Shown here piece after piece: positions 10,041 to 25,672 of a stretch of DNA of 64,000 nucleotides (positions are counted from its first letter, which is position 1; each line of letters opens with the position of its first letter). Both the position numbers and the translations under genes were made by a program. The stretch comes from Sphingomonas citricola. Its GTDB lineage: Bacteria > Pseudomonadota > Alphaproteobacteria > Sphingomonadales > Sphingomonadaceae. The stretch covers positions 732,156 through 796,155 of the forward strand of contig NZ_JAHXZM010000001.1 of the NCBI RefSeq assembly GCF_019429535.1. Direction: 5' to 3'. Below the pieces are notes generated by a model, which searched no databases, was not told where the DNA came from, and saw only the letters and a program-made list of their open reading frames with translations.

Positions 10041-11108
10041 ATGACCACCCTCCAACTCCCCTCCAACCGCGCAGAGGCGTGGCGTTGGGCCGATCTCGGC
10101 GCGCTCTCCGCCGCCGCGGCGATGGCGCCGGTGGCGCGGCCCGAGCATGACTTCCTCGACCTACCCGGTGCACGGCTGCTGTTCGTCGACGGCGTGCTCG
10201 ATGAAGGCGCCTCGACGCTCGGCGCAGTGACGCTGGGCGAGGTGGCGGGGAGTGACCACGCGCTCGGTCGCCACGCGCGCAAGGGCTGGTCGCTCCGTCT
10301 GGACGCGCAGGCCGCCGCCGACCCGGTCCAGATCGTCCATGTCGCGACGGCGGGCGAAAACCACTTGGCGGCCGAGATCGTGCTCGCCGAGGATGCGGTC
10401 GGCGAAGTGGTCGAGACGTTCGTCGGCGCCGGCTGGGCCAACCGCTACACCCGCACCCGTCTCGGCAAGGGTGCTCGCCTGATGCGCAGCGTTCGCCTGC
10501 TCCAGCCCGCGGGCTTCGCGTCGCTGCGCGAGGAGGCCGACGTGGGCGAGGCCGCGAGCCTCGTCACCACCTTTCTGGGTGCGGGCGGGCAGGGCAGCCG
10601 CGTCGACGCGCAACTGACGATGTCGGGTGAGAACGCGTTCGCCGAGTACGGCGGCGCGCTGCTGACGAGCGAAACCCAGGCGCAGGAATGCGCCGTCCGC
10701 GTCAACCATGCGCAGCCGAACGGCTCATCGCGTCAGGTGTGGCGCGCGGTCGCCGCGGACCGGAGCCGTGCGAGCCTCGCCGCCGCGGTCGAGGTCGCGC
10801 GCCACGCGCAGAAGACCGATGGCGAGCAATCGCTTCGCGGCCTGCTGCTTCACCGTACCGCGACGGTGAACTTGAAGCCCGAGCTCGAGATCTTCGCCGA
10901 CGACGTGAAGTGCGCACACGGCGCGACGGTGGGCGAGCTCGATCCGCGCGCGCTGTTCTACATGCAGAGCCGCGGCATCCCGCGCGCGCGCGCGCAGGCG
11001 ATCCTCACCCACGCCTTCGTCGCCGACGTGCTGGAGCGGATCGGGAACGAGACGGTCCGCACCGCCTTCGAGCGCGACGCCGACGCCTGGCTCGACGCCG
11101 CGCTGTGA
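10041..11108 (+). CDS. sufD: Fe-S cluster assembly protein SufD
   Basis: 355 residues. SufD is the SufB paralogue in the SufBC2D scaffold and is needed for iron acquisition. The diagnostic C-terminal block is present: LKPELEIFADDVKCAHGAT, GELDPRALFYMQSRGI, and the helical tail ending in DAWLDAAL. The N-terminal part is short and divergent (SNRAEAWRWADLG), as usual for SufD. The gene begins 118 bp after sufC, the largest gap between the scaffold genes, filled by a REP-like element. The conserved Cys/His pair within KCAHG that faces SufB is retained. Confidence 0.95.
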   Translation: MTTLQLPSNRAEAWRWADLGALSAAAAMAPVARPEHDFLDLPGARLLFVDGVLDEGASTLGAVTLGEVAGSDHALGRHARKGWSLRLDAQAAADPVQIVHVATAGENHLAAEIVLAEDAVGEVVETFVGAGWANRYTRTRLGKGARLMRSVRLLQPAGFASLREEADVGEAASLVTTFLGAGGQGSRVDAQLTMSGENAFAEYGGALLTSETQAQECAVRVNHAQPNGSSRQVWRAVAADRSRASLAAAVEVARHAQKTDGEQSLRGLLLHRTATVNLKPELEIFADDVKCAHGATVGELDPRALFYMQSRGIPRARAQAILTHAFVADVLERIGNETVRTAFERDADAWLDAAL

Positions 11109-11117
11109 CGACGCGCG

Positions 11118-11167
11118 CGCCTGTGCTGTCCTACACCGGCAGCGTCGCCTACGCGTCGGCACAGGCG
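11118..11167. repeat. Inverted repeat between sufD and sufS
   Basis: 9-bp arms CGCCTGTGC (11118-11126) and GCACAGGCG (11159-11167) flank a 32-base centre. It fills part of the 131-bp sufD-sufS gap and could form a long hairpin in the operon mRNA. There is no T-run, so it is not a simple terminator. Confidence 0.45.
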
Positions 11168-11239
11168 TCGCGCCCGAACCTCCTCGCGCGCGCACATGCG
11201 TAGGGGTGCGACCTTAGTGACTTTCCAGCAGGTGCCGGC

Positions 11240-12451
11240 ATGACCACGATCACCCAGGAACGCCCGCTCGACACGGTCGCCGACTTCCCCGCGATCCCCG
11301 ATGGCTGGGCCTATCTCGACACCGCCGCCACGTCGCAAAAACCACAGGCGGTGATCGACGCGATCACCCGCGGCTACGGCGAGACCTACGCGACGGTCCA
11401 CCGCGGCGTGTATCAGCGCAGCGCCGACATGACGCTCGCCTACGAGGCCGCGCGCGACCGCGTCGCCTCCTTCATCGGTGGCAAGTCCGAGGAGATCGTC
11501 TTCGTTCGCGGCGCGACCGAGGGGATCAACCTCGTCGCGCATTCCTGGGTTTCTCAGCAGTTGAAGGCGGGCGACCGCATCCTGCTGTCGCAGCTCGAAC
11601 ACCACAGCAACATCGTGCCGTGGCAGATCGCGGCCGAGCGCGTCGGTGCCGCGATTGATGTGATCCCGCTGACCGAGGATCACCGCATCGACCTCGACGC
11701 GATGGCGGCGATGATCACGCCGGCGCACAAGTTCGTCGCGCTCGCGCACGTCTCGAACGTGCTCGGTTCCGTCCTCGATGCCGTTCGCGCAAGCGAGATC
11801 GCGCATTCGGTGGGTGCCAAGATCCTGATCGACGGCTGCCAGTCGGTGCCGCGTATGGCGGTCGACGTCGCCGCGATCGGCTGCGACTTCTACGTCTTTT
11901 CGGGCCACAAGCTCTACGGTCCTACCGGCATCGGCGTGCTGTGGGGCAGGGGTGATCTGCTGAACCAGATGCCGCCGTACCAGGGTGGCGGCTCGATGAT
12001 CGACCGCGTCTCGTTCGAGCGCTCGACCTACGCACCTGCGCCGACCCGCTTCGAGGCGGGCACGCCGCACATCGTCGGCGCGCTCGGCCTGCACGCCGCG
12101 ATCGATTACGTGTCGGCGATCGGGCTCGACCGCATTCACGCGCATGAGGCGGCGCTGGTCGCCGACACGCGTGCCGCGCTGTCGCACCTCAATTCGGTTC
12201 GCGTGTTCGGCCCCGCCGATTCCGCGGGCATCGTCTCCTTCGCGATGGAGGGGGTGCATCCGCACGACATCGGCACCATCTTGGACGAGAGCCGGGTCGC
12301 GATCCGCGCCGGGCATCACTGCGCGCAGCCGCTGATGGCGAGCCTGGGCGTCGATGCCACCGCGCGGGTCAGCTTCGGTGTCTACAACGGTCCCGGGGAC
12401 GTCGAGGCATTGGTCGCCGGCATGGAACGGGTGAAGAGGATTTTTGGATGA
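11240..12451 (+). CDS. sufS: Cysteine desulfurase SufS
   Basis: 403 residues. PLP enzyme that takes sulfur from cysteine and holds it as a persulfide for the SufBCD scaffold. The PLP lysine is K224 in FSGHKLYGPTG and the persulfide cysteine is C361 in RAGHHCAQPLM, with YLDTAATSQKP at the N-terminus and LEHHSNIVPW in the cofactor domain; this is the group II (SufS/CsdA) layout. No sufE gene is seen nearby, so the sulfur shuttle must be encoded elsewhere or be a SufU/SufE-like protein outside the window. Its stop overlaps the sufT start (ATGA). Confidence 0.97.
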   Translation: MTTITQERPLDTVADFPAIPDGWAYLDTAATSQKPQAVIDAITRGYGETYATVHRGVYQRSADMTLAYEAARDRVASFIGGKSEEIVFVRGATEGINLVAHSWVSQQLKAGDRILLSQLEHHSNIVPWQIAAERVGAAIDVIPLTEDHRIDLDAMAAMITPAHKFVALAHVSNVLGSVLDAVRASEIAHSVGAKILIDGCQSVPRMAVDVAAIGCDFYVFSGHKLYGPTGIGVLWGRGDLLNQMPPYQGGGSMIDRVSFERSTYAPAPTRFEAGTPHIVGALGLHAAIDYVSAIGLDRIHAHEAALVADTRAALSHLNSVRVFGPADSAGIVSFAMEGVHPHDIGTILDESRVAIRAGHHCAQPLMASLGVDATARVSFGVYNGPGDVEALVAGMERVKRIFG

Positions 12452-12906
12452 GCGATCCCGATCGGATCGAAGTGGAAGAGGTCGACGCGGTTGCAGCCCC
12501 GCCGCGCGCACGCGTCGAGGACGCGAAGGAACCGCGCGAGCGCGATTACCTGACCGGCTTCCTCCAGCAAAAGCCCGCGGGCGACAAGCCCGGCGAGCCC
12601 GGCGGCGCGCTCTACGAAGCCGTGATCGACGCGCTCAAGGACATTTTCGACCCCGAAATCCCGGTCAACATCTACGACCTCGGGTTGATCTACGGCGTCG
12701 AGGTGACCGACGAGGGGCAGGCGATCGTCACCATGACGCTCACCACCCCGCATTGCCCGGTCGCCGAATCGATGCCTGCCGAGGTCGAGATGCGCGTCGC
12801 CGCCGTCCCCGGCATCGCGTTCGCCGACGTCAATCTCGTCTGGGATCCGCCGTGGGATCCGCAGAAGATGTCGGACGATGCCAAGCTCGAACTCGGTATG
12901 TTGTGA
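12448..12906 (+). CDS. sufT: SufT-type MIP18 (DUF59) Fe-S maturation protein
   Basis: 152 residues. The C-terminal MIP18/DUF59 domain (about 55-150) has DPEIPVNIYDLGLIYGVEV, the conserved cysteine in LTTPHCPVAE, and NLVWDPPWD. The N-terminal 50 residues are charged and probably flexible. SufT proteins help maturation of some Fe-S proteins; their exact step is not settled. The ATG overlaps the sufS stop by four bases. Position between sufS and sufA is typical for alphaproteobacteria. Confidence 0.9.
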   Translation: MSDPDRIEVEEVDAVAAPPRARVEDAKEPRERDYLTGFLQQKPAGDKPGEPGGALYEAVIDALKDIFDPEIPVNIYDLGLIYGVEVTDEGQAIVTMTLTTPHCPVAESMPAEVEMRVAAVPGIAFADVNLVWDPPWDPQKMSDDAKLELGML

Positions 12907-12916
12907 GGGCTCCGCG

Positions 12917-13273
12917 ATGACCGACCTAAAGACGCGCGCGCGTCCCGCCGCGCTCAATCTCACCCCGACGGCCGAGGCACGGATCGCGTCGCTGATGGCG
13001 CGCGCGCCTGTGGACGCGATCGGGGTCAAACTGTCGACCCCGCGCCGCGGATGTTCCGGTCTCGCCTATTCGGTCGACTACGTCACCGAGGCGAAGCCGT
13101 TCGACGAGAAGATCGAGACCCCCGGCGGCACGCTCTGGGTCGATGGCGGATCGATCCTGTACCTGATCGGCTCGACGATGGACTGGGTCGAGGACGATTT
13201 CACCGCGGGCTTCGTGTTCAACAATCCCAATGCCAAGGGCGCGTGCGGCTGCGGCGAGAGCTTCACCGTGTAA
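12917..13273 (+). CDS. sufA: A-type Fe-S carrier protein SufA
   Basis: 118 residues from the ATG at MTDLKTR; a longer in-frame start exists but adds residues that overlap sufT and are not part of the family. The three ligand cysteines of A-type carriers are present: C46 in RRGCSGLAY and C110/C112 in the terminal GACGCGESFTV. It accepts clusters from SufBCD and delivers them to targets. It is the last gene of the suf operon; the next gene, glgP, starts 89 bp later. Confidence 0.95.
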   Translation: MTDLKTRARPAALNLTPTAEARIASLMARAPVDAIGVKLSTPRRGCSGLAYSVDYVTEAKPFDEKIETPGGTLWVDGGSILYLIGSTMDWVEDDFTAGFVFNNPNAKGACGCGESFTV

Positions 13274-13362
13274 GGGTTTTTCCCTCCGACTGGTGCGACC
13301 GGACGTGACAAGAGGGCGTTGTCCCTCCTAATCCTGTCTCAAGCACTAATCGGGGGTCCTGC

Positions 13363-15798
13363 TTGAACGCTTCAACCGTCGTCGCCGCGCCGTCCACTGC
13401 GCGCGGGTCCTTGGCCACCGCCATCCTCGACACGCTCGTCCATCGTATCGGCAAGGACGAGCATGCTGCGCGACCGCACGACTGGCTCGCGGCGACGATC
13501 CTGACCGTCCGCAACGACATCATCGAACGCTGGATGGATTCGACCCGCGCCGCGCACGCCGCGGGGGCCAAGCGGGTTTATTACCTCAGCCTCGAATTCC
13601 TGATTGGTCGCCTGCTGCGCGACACGCTGTCGAACCTGCTCAAGACCGACGAGGTCGCCGCCGCGCTCGCCGAACTCGGCGTCGGCCTCGCCGATCTAGA
13701 GGAGATCGAACCCGACGCGGCGCTCGGCAACGGTGGCCTCGGCCGACTCGCCGCCTGTTTCATGGAAAGTATGGCGACGCTCGATCTGCCCGCCTACGGA
13801 TACGGCATCCGCTACGTCAACGGCATGTTCCGCCAGCGGATCGACAACGGCTGGCAGATGGAGCTGCCCGAAACCTGGCTCGCCCACGGCAATCCGTGGG
13901 AGTTCGAGCGCCGAGAGAGCGCCTATTTCATCGGCTTCGGCGGCGAGGTGACGGGGAACGAGCAGGGCGCGGTCCACTGGCACCCGGCCGAAGCGGTCGA
14001 GGCGGTCGCGGTCGACACGCCGATGGTCGGCTGGCGCGGCCGGCGCGTCAACACGCTTCGGTTGTGGACTGCACGTGCCTTCGACCCGATCAAGCTCGAC
14101 GCCTTCAACGCCGGCGATTTCCAGGCCGCGCTCGCCGATCAACTCCGCGCCGAGACGCTGACCCGTGTCCTCTACCCCAATGACAGCACCGCGGCGGGGC
14201 AGGAGCTCAGGCTCCGGCAGGAATATTTCTTCTCCTCCGCCTCGATCCAGGACATCGTCCGGCGACACGTCCAGTATTTCGGCGACGTCCGCACACTACC
14301 CGACAAGGCCGCGATCCAGCTCAACGATACGCACCCCGCGGTGTCGGTCGCCGAGCTGATGCGATTGCTGATCGACCATCACGAGCTGACCTTCGACGAG
14401 GCGTGGGACGTGACCCGCGCCACCTTCGGCTATACCAATCACACGTTGCTGCCCGAAGCGCTCGAGAGCTGGCCGCTGCCGCTGTTCGAGCGGATGCTGC
14501 CGCGCCACATGCAGCTCGTCTACGCGATCAACGCCAAGCTGCTCCGCGAGGCGCGCGCGACCGACGGTATCGACGACCGCGCGATCGCGGCGATCAGTCT
14601 GATCGACGAGGGTGGCGAGCGGCGCGTGCGGATGGCGAACCTTGCCTTCGCCGGATCCCACAGCGTCAACGGCGTGGCCGCGCTCCACACCGATCTGATG
14701 AAGCAGACGGTATTCGCCGACCTCCACCGGCTTTACCCGAAGCGGATCAACAACAAGACGAACGGCATCACGCCCAGGCGCTGGTTGCAGGAGTGTAATC
14801 CGGCGCTCACCGCGCTGATCCGCGACGCCATCGGCGATCGCTTCCTCGATGACGCGACCGCCTTGTCCGCACTCGCGCCGTTCGCCGACGACGCCGCATT
14901 CCGTGACCGCTTCGCCGCGGTCAAGCGCACCAACAAGGCGGCGCTCGCGCAGCATCTGCGCACCGACATGGGGCTTCGCCTCGATCCCGACGCGATCTTC
15001 GACGTGCAGATCAAGCGCATCCACGAGTACAAGCGGCAGCTGCTCAACCTGATCGAGACGGTCGCGCTCTACGACCAGATCCGCAGCCATCCCGACCGCG
15101 ACTGGACCCCGCGCGTCAAGCTGTTCGCAGGGAAAGCGGCGTCGAGCTACCATAACGCCAAGCTCGTCATCAAACTGGCGAACGACGTCGCGCGGCGCAT
15201 CAATGTCGACCCTGCGATCGGCGGGCTGCTGAAGGTCGCGTTCGTGCCCAACTACAACGTCAGCCTGGCCGAGCGGATGGTCCCCGCCGCCGACCTGTCC
15301 GAACAGATCTCGACCGCCGGCATGGAGGCATCGGGCACCGGCAACATGAAGTTCGCGCTGAACGGCGCGCTGACGATCGGCACGCTCGACGGCGCGAACG
15401 TCGAGATCAGGGACCATGTCGGCGCGGACAATATCGTGATCTTCGGCATGACCGCCGACGAGGTCGCGGCGAAGCGCGCCGGTGGCTACGATCCGCGCAG
15501 CGTGATCGAGGGCTCGCGCGAGCTGTCGCAGGCGATCAACGCGATCGCCTCCGGCGTGTTCTCGCCCGACGATCCGGGCCGGTACCGAGACCTGATGCAG
15601 GGGCTGTACGACCACGACTGGTTCATGGTCGCGGGCGATTTCGATGCCTATGCCGCAGCCCAACGCGACGTCGATGCGCGCTGGCGCGACCGTGATGCCT
15701 GGGGCCGCTCGGCCGTGCTCAACGTCGCCAACATGGGCTGGTTCTCGTCCGACCGCACCATCGCCGAATATGCCCGCGACATCTGGGGCGTGATGTGA
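13363..15798 (+). CDS. glgP: Glycogen phosphorylase
   Basis: 811 residues. It releases glucose-1-phosphate from glycogen ends. The family signature around the PLP lysine, [14 protein letters not shown] (lysine about residue 661), is intact, with the N-terminal [13 protein letters not shown] and [14 protein letters not shown] blocks. The best start is the TTG at 13363, eleven bases after a GGGGG stretch; no ATG fits the conserved N-terminus, so initiation may be weak. It opens a six-gene glycogen operon, and its stop overlaps the glgB GTG start by four bases. Confidence 0.95.
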   Translation: MNASTVVAAPSTARGSLATAILDTLVHRIGKDEHAARPHDWLAATILTVRNDIIERWMDSTRAAHAAGAKRVYYLSLEFLIGRLLRDTLSNLLKTDEVAAALAELGVGLADLEEIEPDAALGNGGLGRLAACFMESMATLDLPAYGYGIRYVNGMFRQRIDNGWQMELPETWLAHGNPWEFERRESAYFIGFGGEVTGNEQGAVHWHPAEAVEAVAVDTPMVGWRGRRVNTLRLWTARAFDPIKLDAFNAGDFQAALADQLRAETLTRVLYPNDSTAAGQELRLRQEYFFSSASIQDIVRRHVQYFGDVRTLPDKAAIQLNDTHPAVSVAELMRLLIDHHELTFDEAWDVTRATFGYTNHTLLPEALESWPLPLFERMLPRHMQLVYAINAKLLREARATDGIDDRAIAAISLIDEGGERRVRMANLAFAGSHSVNGVAALHTDLMKQTVFADLHRLYPKRINNKTNGITPRRWLQECNPALTALIRDAIGDRFLDDATALSALAPFADDAAFRDRFAAVKRTNKAALAQHLRTDMGLRLDPDAIFDVQIKRIHEYKRQLLNLIETVALYDQIRSHPDRDWTPRVKLFAGKAASSYHNAKLVIKLANDVARRINVDPAIGGLLKVAFVPNYNVSLAERMVPAADLSEQISTAGMEASGTGNMKFALNGALTIGTLDGANVEIRDHVGADNIVIFGMTADEVAAKRAGGYDPRSVIEGSRELSQAINAIASGVFSPDDPGRYRDLMQGLYDHDWFMVAGDFDAYAAAQRDVDARWRDRDAWGRSAVLNVANMGWFSSDRTIAEYARDIWGVM

Positions 15799-17960
15799 CC
15801 CCGCCGAGCGAGACGATCGCTGCGCTGCTCGAGGGGCGGCACGACGATCCCTTTTCCCTGCTCGGCCCCCATGCCGGACCCGAGGGCACGTTCGCGCGGA
15901 CCTGGATCCCCGGTGCCGATCGGGTGGTCGCGCATTCGCTCGATGGTGAGCCGCTTGGCGGACTAGCGCGCGTCGATGATCGCGGCCTGTTCGAGGGGGT
16001 GATCGCCGGTGACCCCCAGCCGCTGCGCTACCGCGCCAGCGGGGCGGGGGGCGATTGGTGGATCGGCGACGCGTACAGCTTCGGACCGGTGCTGGGGCCA
16101 ATCGACGACCTGCTGATGGTCGAGGGCACGCACCGCCGTCTCTACGACAAGCTCGGCGCGCACCTGATCGAGCATGAGGGCGCGAGCGGTATCCACTTCG
16201 CGGTCTGGGCACCCAATGCGCGGCGCGTGTCGGTCGTCGGCGACTTCAACAATTGGAACGGCGCGCGCCACGCGATGCGGCGTCGCGGCGACGCCGGCGT
16301 GTGCGAAATCTTCGTCCCCGACCTGGGTGCCGGCCGCGCCTACAAGTACGAGATCGTCGGGCCCGATGGGCTGACGCAGCCGCTCAAGGCCGATCCGTTC
16401 GCCTTCGCCGCCGAACTGCGCCCCGCCACTGCCTCCATCACCACCGCCGCCCCGGCGCACGTCTGGGGTGACGACGCACACCGTGCGGCATGGAGCAAGG
16501 TCGATCCGCGCCGCGTGCCGATCAGCATCTACGAGGTTCATGCCGGATCATGGGAGCGCGACGAGCACGGCTGGTTCCTGACCTGGGACGCGCTCGCCGA
16601 CCGGCTGATCCCCTACGTCGTATCGATGGGCTTCACCCACATCGAATTCATGCCGATCAGCGAATATCCTTATGACCCCAGCTGGGGTTATCAGGCGACC
16701 GGGCTGTACGCGCCGTCTGCGCGCTTCGGCGATCACGAAGGGTTCGCGCGCTTCGTCGACGGCGCGCACCGCGCCGGGCTGGGCGTGATCCTCGACTGGG
16801 TACCGGCGCACTTCCCGATCGACGCGCACGGCCTGGCGCGTTTCGACGGCACCGCGCTCTACGAGCACGAGGATCCGCGGCTCGGTTTCCACCCCGACTG
16901 GAACACCGCGATCTACAACTACGGCCGTCGCGAAGTGGCGTCGTTCCTGACCAACAACGCATTGTTCTGGGCCGATCGTTACCACGTCGATGCATTACGC
17001 GTAGATGCGGTCGCCTCGATGCTGTACCGCGACTACAGCCGCAAGTCGGGCGAGTGGATTCCCAACCAGGCCGGCGGTCGCGAGAATTGGGAGGCGGTCG
17101 ACTTCCTTCGCGGCGTCAACCGCGCGGTCTACGCCGAGCATCCCGGCGTCTTTACGATCGCCGAGGAATCGACTTCATGGCCAGGCGTCAGCCAGCCCGC
17201 CTATGACGAGGGCGGACGCGAGAACCTGGGGTTCGGGTTCAAGTGGAACATGGGTTGGATGCACGACACCCTCCAGTATATGGCGCGCGAGCCTGTGCAC
17301 CGGAAGCATCATCACGAAGGAATGACCTTCGGATTGATGTATGCGTTCAGCGAAAACTTCGTCCTGCCGCTAAGCCACGACGAGGTCGTTCACGGCAAGG
17401 GTTCGTTACTTACCAAGATGTCGGGTGACGATTGGCAGCAATTTGCCAATCTGCGCGCATACTACGCGATGATGTGGGGTTATCCCGGCAAGAAGCTGCT
17501 GTTCATGGGGCAGGAGTTTGCGCAGCGTCGCGAGTGGAGCGAGGAACGCGCGCTCGATTGGCACCTGCTCAAGTCATCCGCGCACGACGGGATGCGCAAA
17601 CTGGTGCGTGATCTGAACCGCCTCTACCGCGCGAAGCCCGCGCTCCACGCCCGTGACTGCGAGGCGGAAGGGTTCGAGTGGGCTGTTCCCGACGATGCGG
17701 AGAATTCCGTCTTCGTCTGGTTGCGCAAGGCGCCCGGCGCGGCGACGATCGCGGTGATCGCCAACATGACGCCCGTCGCGCGGATGCCCTATCCGGTTCC
17801 GCTGCCGCATGATGGGCGCTGGCGGGAGATCCTCAATTCCGATGCGCACGATTATTGGGGATCGGGGCTCGGCAACCTAGGCGGCGTGGTCGCGAGCGGA
17901 GGCAGCGCCAACGTGACGCTGCCTCCGCTCGCGACGATCATGCTGGAATATGTCGCATGA
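15795..17960 (+). CDS. glgB: 1,4-alpha-glucan branching enzyme
   Basis: 721 residues, with a GTG start that overlaps the glgP stop. It transfers short chains to alpha-1,6 positions. Layout: N-terminal carbohydrate-binding domains (about 1-220; [20 protein letters not shown]), then the GH13 barrel with the aspartate of [12 protein letters not shown] (about 403), glutamate of FTIAEEST (about 456) and the [10 protein letters not shown] motif (about 529), and a C-terminal beta domain. The length is typical for bacterial GlgB with a partly shortened N-terminus. The gap to glgC contains a small ORF on the opposite strand. Confidence 0.96.
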   Translation: MTPPSETIAALLEGRHDDPFSLLGPHAGPEGTFARTWIPGADRVVAHSLDGEPLGGLARVDDRGLFEGVIAGDPQPLRYRASGAGGDWWIGDAYSFGPVLGPIDDLLMVEGTHRRLYDKLGAHLIEHEGASGIHFAVWAPNARRVSVVGDFNNWNGARHAMRRRGDAGVCEIFVPDLGAGRAYKYEIVGPDGLTQPLKADPFAFAAELRPATASITTAAPAHVWGDDAHRAAWSKVDPRRVPISIYEVHAGSWERDEHGWFLTWDALADRLIPYVVSMGFTHIEFMPISEYPYDPSWGYQATGLYAPSARFGDHEGFARFVDGAHRAGLGVILDWVPAHFPIDAHGLARFDGTALYEHEDPRLGFHPDWNTAIYNYGRREVASFLTNNALFWADRYHVDALRVDAVASMLYRDYSRKSGEWIPNQAGGRENWEAVDFLRGVNRAVYAEHPGVFTIAEESTSWPGVSQPAYDEGGRENLGFGFKWNMGWMHDTLQYMAREPVHRKHHHEGMTFGLMYAFSENFVLPLSHDEVVHGKGSLLTKMSGDDWQQFANLRAYYAMMWGYPGKKLLFMGQEFAQRREWSEERALDWHLLKSSAHDGMRKLVRDLNRLYRAKPALHARDCEAEGFEWAVPDDAENSVFVWLRKAPGAATIAVIANMTPVARMPYPVPLPHDGRWREILNSDAHDYWGSGLGNLGGVVASGGSANVTLPPLATIMLEYVA

Positions 17961-17983
17961 GCGTGCCGCTGCGTCGCTCGGGC

Positions 17984-18133
17984 TTAGCCGAACGTCTCCC
18001 ACGCCGCGAACATCAGCAGCCACAGCGCGAGCGACATCAGCGTCGCGATCGCCATGCCGGTCATCGGCGACGCCGCTTGATCTTGATCCTTAATCGGCGG
18101 GGCGGGGTAGAGGGACGTGGCGTCCGAATTCAC
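17984..18133 (-). CDS. Possible 49-residue single-helix membrane protein, antisense in the glg operon
   Basis: A short frame on the minus strand between glgB and glgC. From the GTG at 18133 it encodes 49 residues: a polar N-terminus with a PAPPIKDQDQ stretch, then one hydrophobic helix (about 25-44, including ATLMSLALWLLMFAAW), ending in ETFG. An AGGAG sequence lies about 17 bases upstream of the GTG, nearer to an in-frame CTG three codons earlier. An upstream in-frame TAG limits the ORF. No family is recognised. It faces away from the operon, so it would need its own promoter in the 18134-18236 gap. Confidence 0.45.
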   Translation of the reverse strand: MNSDATSLYPAPPIKDQDQAASPMTGMAIATLMSLALWLLMFAAWETFG

Positions 18134-18236
18134 CTGTTCCAGTGTTCGCTCCTAAGGTCGTCACCTCTTCGCGGGTGAGCACAACAAACGTACGTAAGCC
18201 TTCTCATCCGCGCAACGAAAAGAAAGGACAGGCTGA

Positions 18237-19505
18237 ATGACGGAGAGGGAACACCGACGCAGCCATCCGCTGGCGCGTGACGCAATGGCCTATGTTCTGG
18301 CGGGCGGCCGCGGCAGTCGTCTTGCGGAATTGACCGACACGCGCGCCAAACCCGCGGTCTATTTCGGTGGCAAGAGCCGGATCATCGACTTCGCGCTGTC
18401 GAACGCGATCAATTCCGGTATTCGCCGGATCGGGGTCGCGACGCAGTACAAGGCGCACAGCCTGATCCGCCACCTGCAGCGCGGCTGGAACTTCCTGCGG
18501 CCCGAACGCAACGAAAGCTTCGACATTCTCCCCGCGTCGCAGCGGGTCAGCGAGTTCCAATGGTACGAAGGCACCGCCGACGCGGTCTACCAGAACATCG
18601 ACATCATCGAGAGTTACGCGCCGGAGTTCATGGTCATCCTCGCAGGCGACCACATCTACAAGATGGATTATGAGGTGATGCTCCAGCAGCATTGCAACAG
18701 CGGTGCGGACGTGACCGTCGCCTGCATGGAGGTGCCGCGGATGGAGGCCGTGGGCTTCGGCGTGATGCACGTCGACGCCGACGACCGCATCATCGACTTC
18801 GTTGAGAAGCCCGCCGATCCGCCATCGATCCCCGGCCAGCCCGACGTCGCGCTCGCCAGCCTCGGCATCTATGTCTTCTCGACCCGGCTACTGATCGACG
18901 AGCTGCGCCGCGATGCCGATACGCCGGGATCGCATCGCGACTTCGGCAAGGATTTGATCCCCTATCTCGTCAAGCATGGCCACGCACACGCGCATCGTTT
19001 CAGCGACAGCTGCGTCCGCACCGCGGAGGAGCCTGCGGCTTATTGGCGCGACGTCGGCACCGTCGACGCTTATTGGGAGGCGAACATCGACTTGACCGAT
19101 GTCGTGCCCCAGCTCGACCTCTACGACCGCAGCTGGCCGCTGTGGACCTATTCGGAGATCACCCCGCCGGCGAAGTTCGTCCATGACATCGACGGGCGGC
19201 GCGGGTCGGCGGTGTCGAGCCTGATCGCGGGCGACTGCATCGTCTCCGGCTCGACGATCCACCGCTCGCTGCTATCGACCGGGGTTCGCGCGCACAGCTA
19301 CTCGTGCCTCGATGAAGCGGTGGTGCTGCCCTACACGCATATCGGGCGCGGATCGCGGTTGAGCCGCGTCGTGATCGATCGCGGCGTACACATCCCCGAC
19401 GGGCTGGTAGTGGGTGAGGACCCGGTCGCCGACGCGCATCGTTTCCGCCGCACCGACAAGGGCATCTGCCTGATCACGCAACCGATGATCGATCGGCTGG
19501 GCTGA
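18237..19505 (+). CDS. glgC: Glucose-1-phosphate adenylyltransferase (ADP-glucose pyrophosphorylase)
   Basis: 422 residues. It makes ADP-glucose from glucose-1-phosphate and ATP, the committed and allosterically controlled step of glycogen synthesis. Visible motifs: [15 protein letters not shown] (nucleotide loop), [45 protein letters not shown], and a left-handed helix C-terminal domain with the repeated hexapeptides near [18 protein letters not shown] lies eight bases before the ATG. The 276-bp gap before it allows a separate internal promoter. Confidence 0.97.
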   Translation: MTEREHRRSHPLARDAMAYVLAGGRGSRLAELTDTRAKPAVYFGGKSRIIDFALSNAINSGIRRIGVATQYKAHSLIRHLQRGWNFLRPERNESFDILPASQRVSEFQWYEGTADAVYQNIDIIESYAPEFMVILAGDHIYKMDYEVMLQQHCNSGADVTVACMEVPRMEAVGFGVMHVDADDRIIDFVEKPADPPSIPGQPDVALASLGIYVFSTRLLIDELRRDADTPGSHRDFGKDLIPYLVKHGHAHAHRFSDSCVRTAEEPAAYWRDVGTVDAYWEANIDLTDVVPQLDLYDRSWPLWTYSEITPPAKFVHDIDGRRGSAVSSLIAGDCIVSGSTIHRSLLSTGVRAHSYSCLDEAVVLPYTHIGRGSRLSRVVIDRGVHIPDGLVVGEDPVADAHRFRRTDKGICLITQPMIDRLG

Positions 19506-19512
19506 CGCGCGC

Positions 19513-24330
<4,818 letters not shown>

Positions 24331-24469
24331 GAGAGCTCGCGCCTTACCGCGTCAGTCCGAAGTGTTGTTAAACTGACGATCGGCTAACATCTTAGGCCAC
24401 AGCGCCGCGGGAAAAGCCCGCGTCGTCGGTCGGCGCGGTTGCGCCGCCGGCCGCGCTGATCGCCGAAGC

Positions 24470-24493
24470 GCGCAATAGCTTTGGCTATTGCGC
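24470..24493. terminator. Perfect hairpin at the glgX/dinB convergent junction
   Basis: GCGCAATAGC and GCTATTGCGC form a 10-bp stem with a TTTG loop, located over the dinB stop codon. A second, GC-rich stem (CGCGGG/CCCGCG with an AAAAG loop) lies at 24406-24422. Neither has a T tract. Their position suggests a bidirectional 3' end. Confidence 0.5.
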
Positions 24494-25570
24494 TGCGACC
24501 AGCGGCAACCCCGGCTGCACTTCCTCGTGCGCGCGTACGATCCCCGACAGCGTCAGGCCCAGCAATCTGATCCCGCCCGCGACCGGCAATTCGGGTGCGA
24601 TCAGCATGCGGCCGATCGCCAGCATTTCCGCCTCGCTCGCAACCGGATCACCGATCGAGCGCGCGCGCGTGATGGTGTGGAACTGGCTGTCGCGAAGCTT
24701 GAGCGTCACGGTGCGACCGCGGGCCTGCTTGCGCTCGACTCGTGCCCAGGCTGCCGAGGCGACATGCGCCAGCGCAGCGTCGATATCTTCGGGTGAGGAC
24801 AGATTGGTTTCGAATGTCCGTTCGGCGCCGATCGACTTGCTCTCGCGGCTCGAACGCACCGGCCGCTCGTCGATGCCACGTGCCGCACGGTGGAGATAGT
24901 CGGCGTAGCTGCCGAAATGCGCACGCAAAAATTCGATCGGGCGGTCGCGTAGGTCCGCCCCCGTCTCGATCCCCAGCCGCGCCATCTTCGCCGCGGTAAC
25001 CGGGCCGACGCCGTGGAAGCGTTTGACCGGCAGGCTGGCGACGAACGCCGCACCCTTGCCCGGTGGGATCACGCACAATCCGTCGGGCTTGTTCTGGTCA
25101 GAGGCGAGCTTGGCGATGAACTTGTTGTAGCTAACTCCGGCGGAGGCCGTGAGCCCGGTCACCTGCTTGATTCTTGCGCGGATCTCCTCGGCGATTGCCT
25201 TCGCCGAACCGAGCCCCCGTCGATCGATCGTCACGTCGAGATAGGCCTCGTCCAGGCTCAGCGGCTCGATCTCGGCGGTGTAATCGGCGAAGATCGCGTG
25301 GATCTGCCGGCTGACCCCAGCGTAAACCTCGAAGCGCGGCTTGACGAACAGGAGTTCGGGACAGCGACGTCGCGCGACCGACGAGGGCATGGCCGAGCGA
25401 ACGCCGAACACCCGTGCTTCGTAGCTCGCTGCCGCGACGACACCACGCGCGCTTGACCCGCCGACCGCGAGCGGGCGCCCGCGCAATTCGGGCGCGTCGC
25501 GCTGTTCGACCGACGCGTAAAAGGCGTCCATGTCGACGTGGATGATCTTGCGGACGGGCGCCTCGGTCAC
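24485..25570 (-). CDS. dinB: DNA polymerase IV
   Basis: 361 residues from the GTG codon at [17 protein letters not shown]; a much longer in-frame extension upstream is antisense to queH and is not coding. Y-family translesion polymerase: [17 protein letters not shown] (first metal aspartates and steric gate), the [10 protein letters not shown] catalytic block, the helix-hairpin-helix region [15 protein letters not shown], and the little-finger domain after it. Usually induced in the SOS response; no LexA site is identified here. It has no beta-clamp motif that can be named with certainty, though the C-terminus QPGLPLVAA is a plausible clamp-binding tail. Confidence 0.94.
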   Translation of the reverse strand: MTEAPVRKIIHVDMDAFYASVEQRDAPELRGRPLAVGGSSARGVVAAASYEARVFGVRSAMPSSVARRRCPELLFVKPRFEVYAGVSRQIHAIFADYTAEIEPLSLDEAYLDVTIDRRGLGSAKAIAEEIRARIKQVTGLTASAGVSYNKFIAKLASDQNKPDGLCVIPPGKGAAFVASLPVKRFHGVGPVTAAKMARLGIETGADLRDRPIEFLRAHFGSYADYLHRAARGIDERPVRSSRESKSIGAERTFETNLSSPEDIDAALAHVASAAWARVERKQARGRTVTLKLRDSQFHTITRARSIGDPVASEAEMLAIGRMLIAPELPVAGGIRLLGLTLSGIVRAHEEVQPGLPLVAAQ

Positions 25571-25672
25571 GCATGCGCTATAGCGGCCGCGTGCGCCGCG
25601 GTGTACCCGTTTCGTTCGCCGAATGTCGCGCGGCTGTTTCCGCAATCGCGCAAATCGGATAAGGCGCGCGGC

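Noticed and set aside
14296..16212. 638-residue minus-strand frame opposite glgP/glgB
   Set aside because: Composition of an antisense shadow with no recognisable domain.
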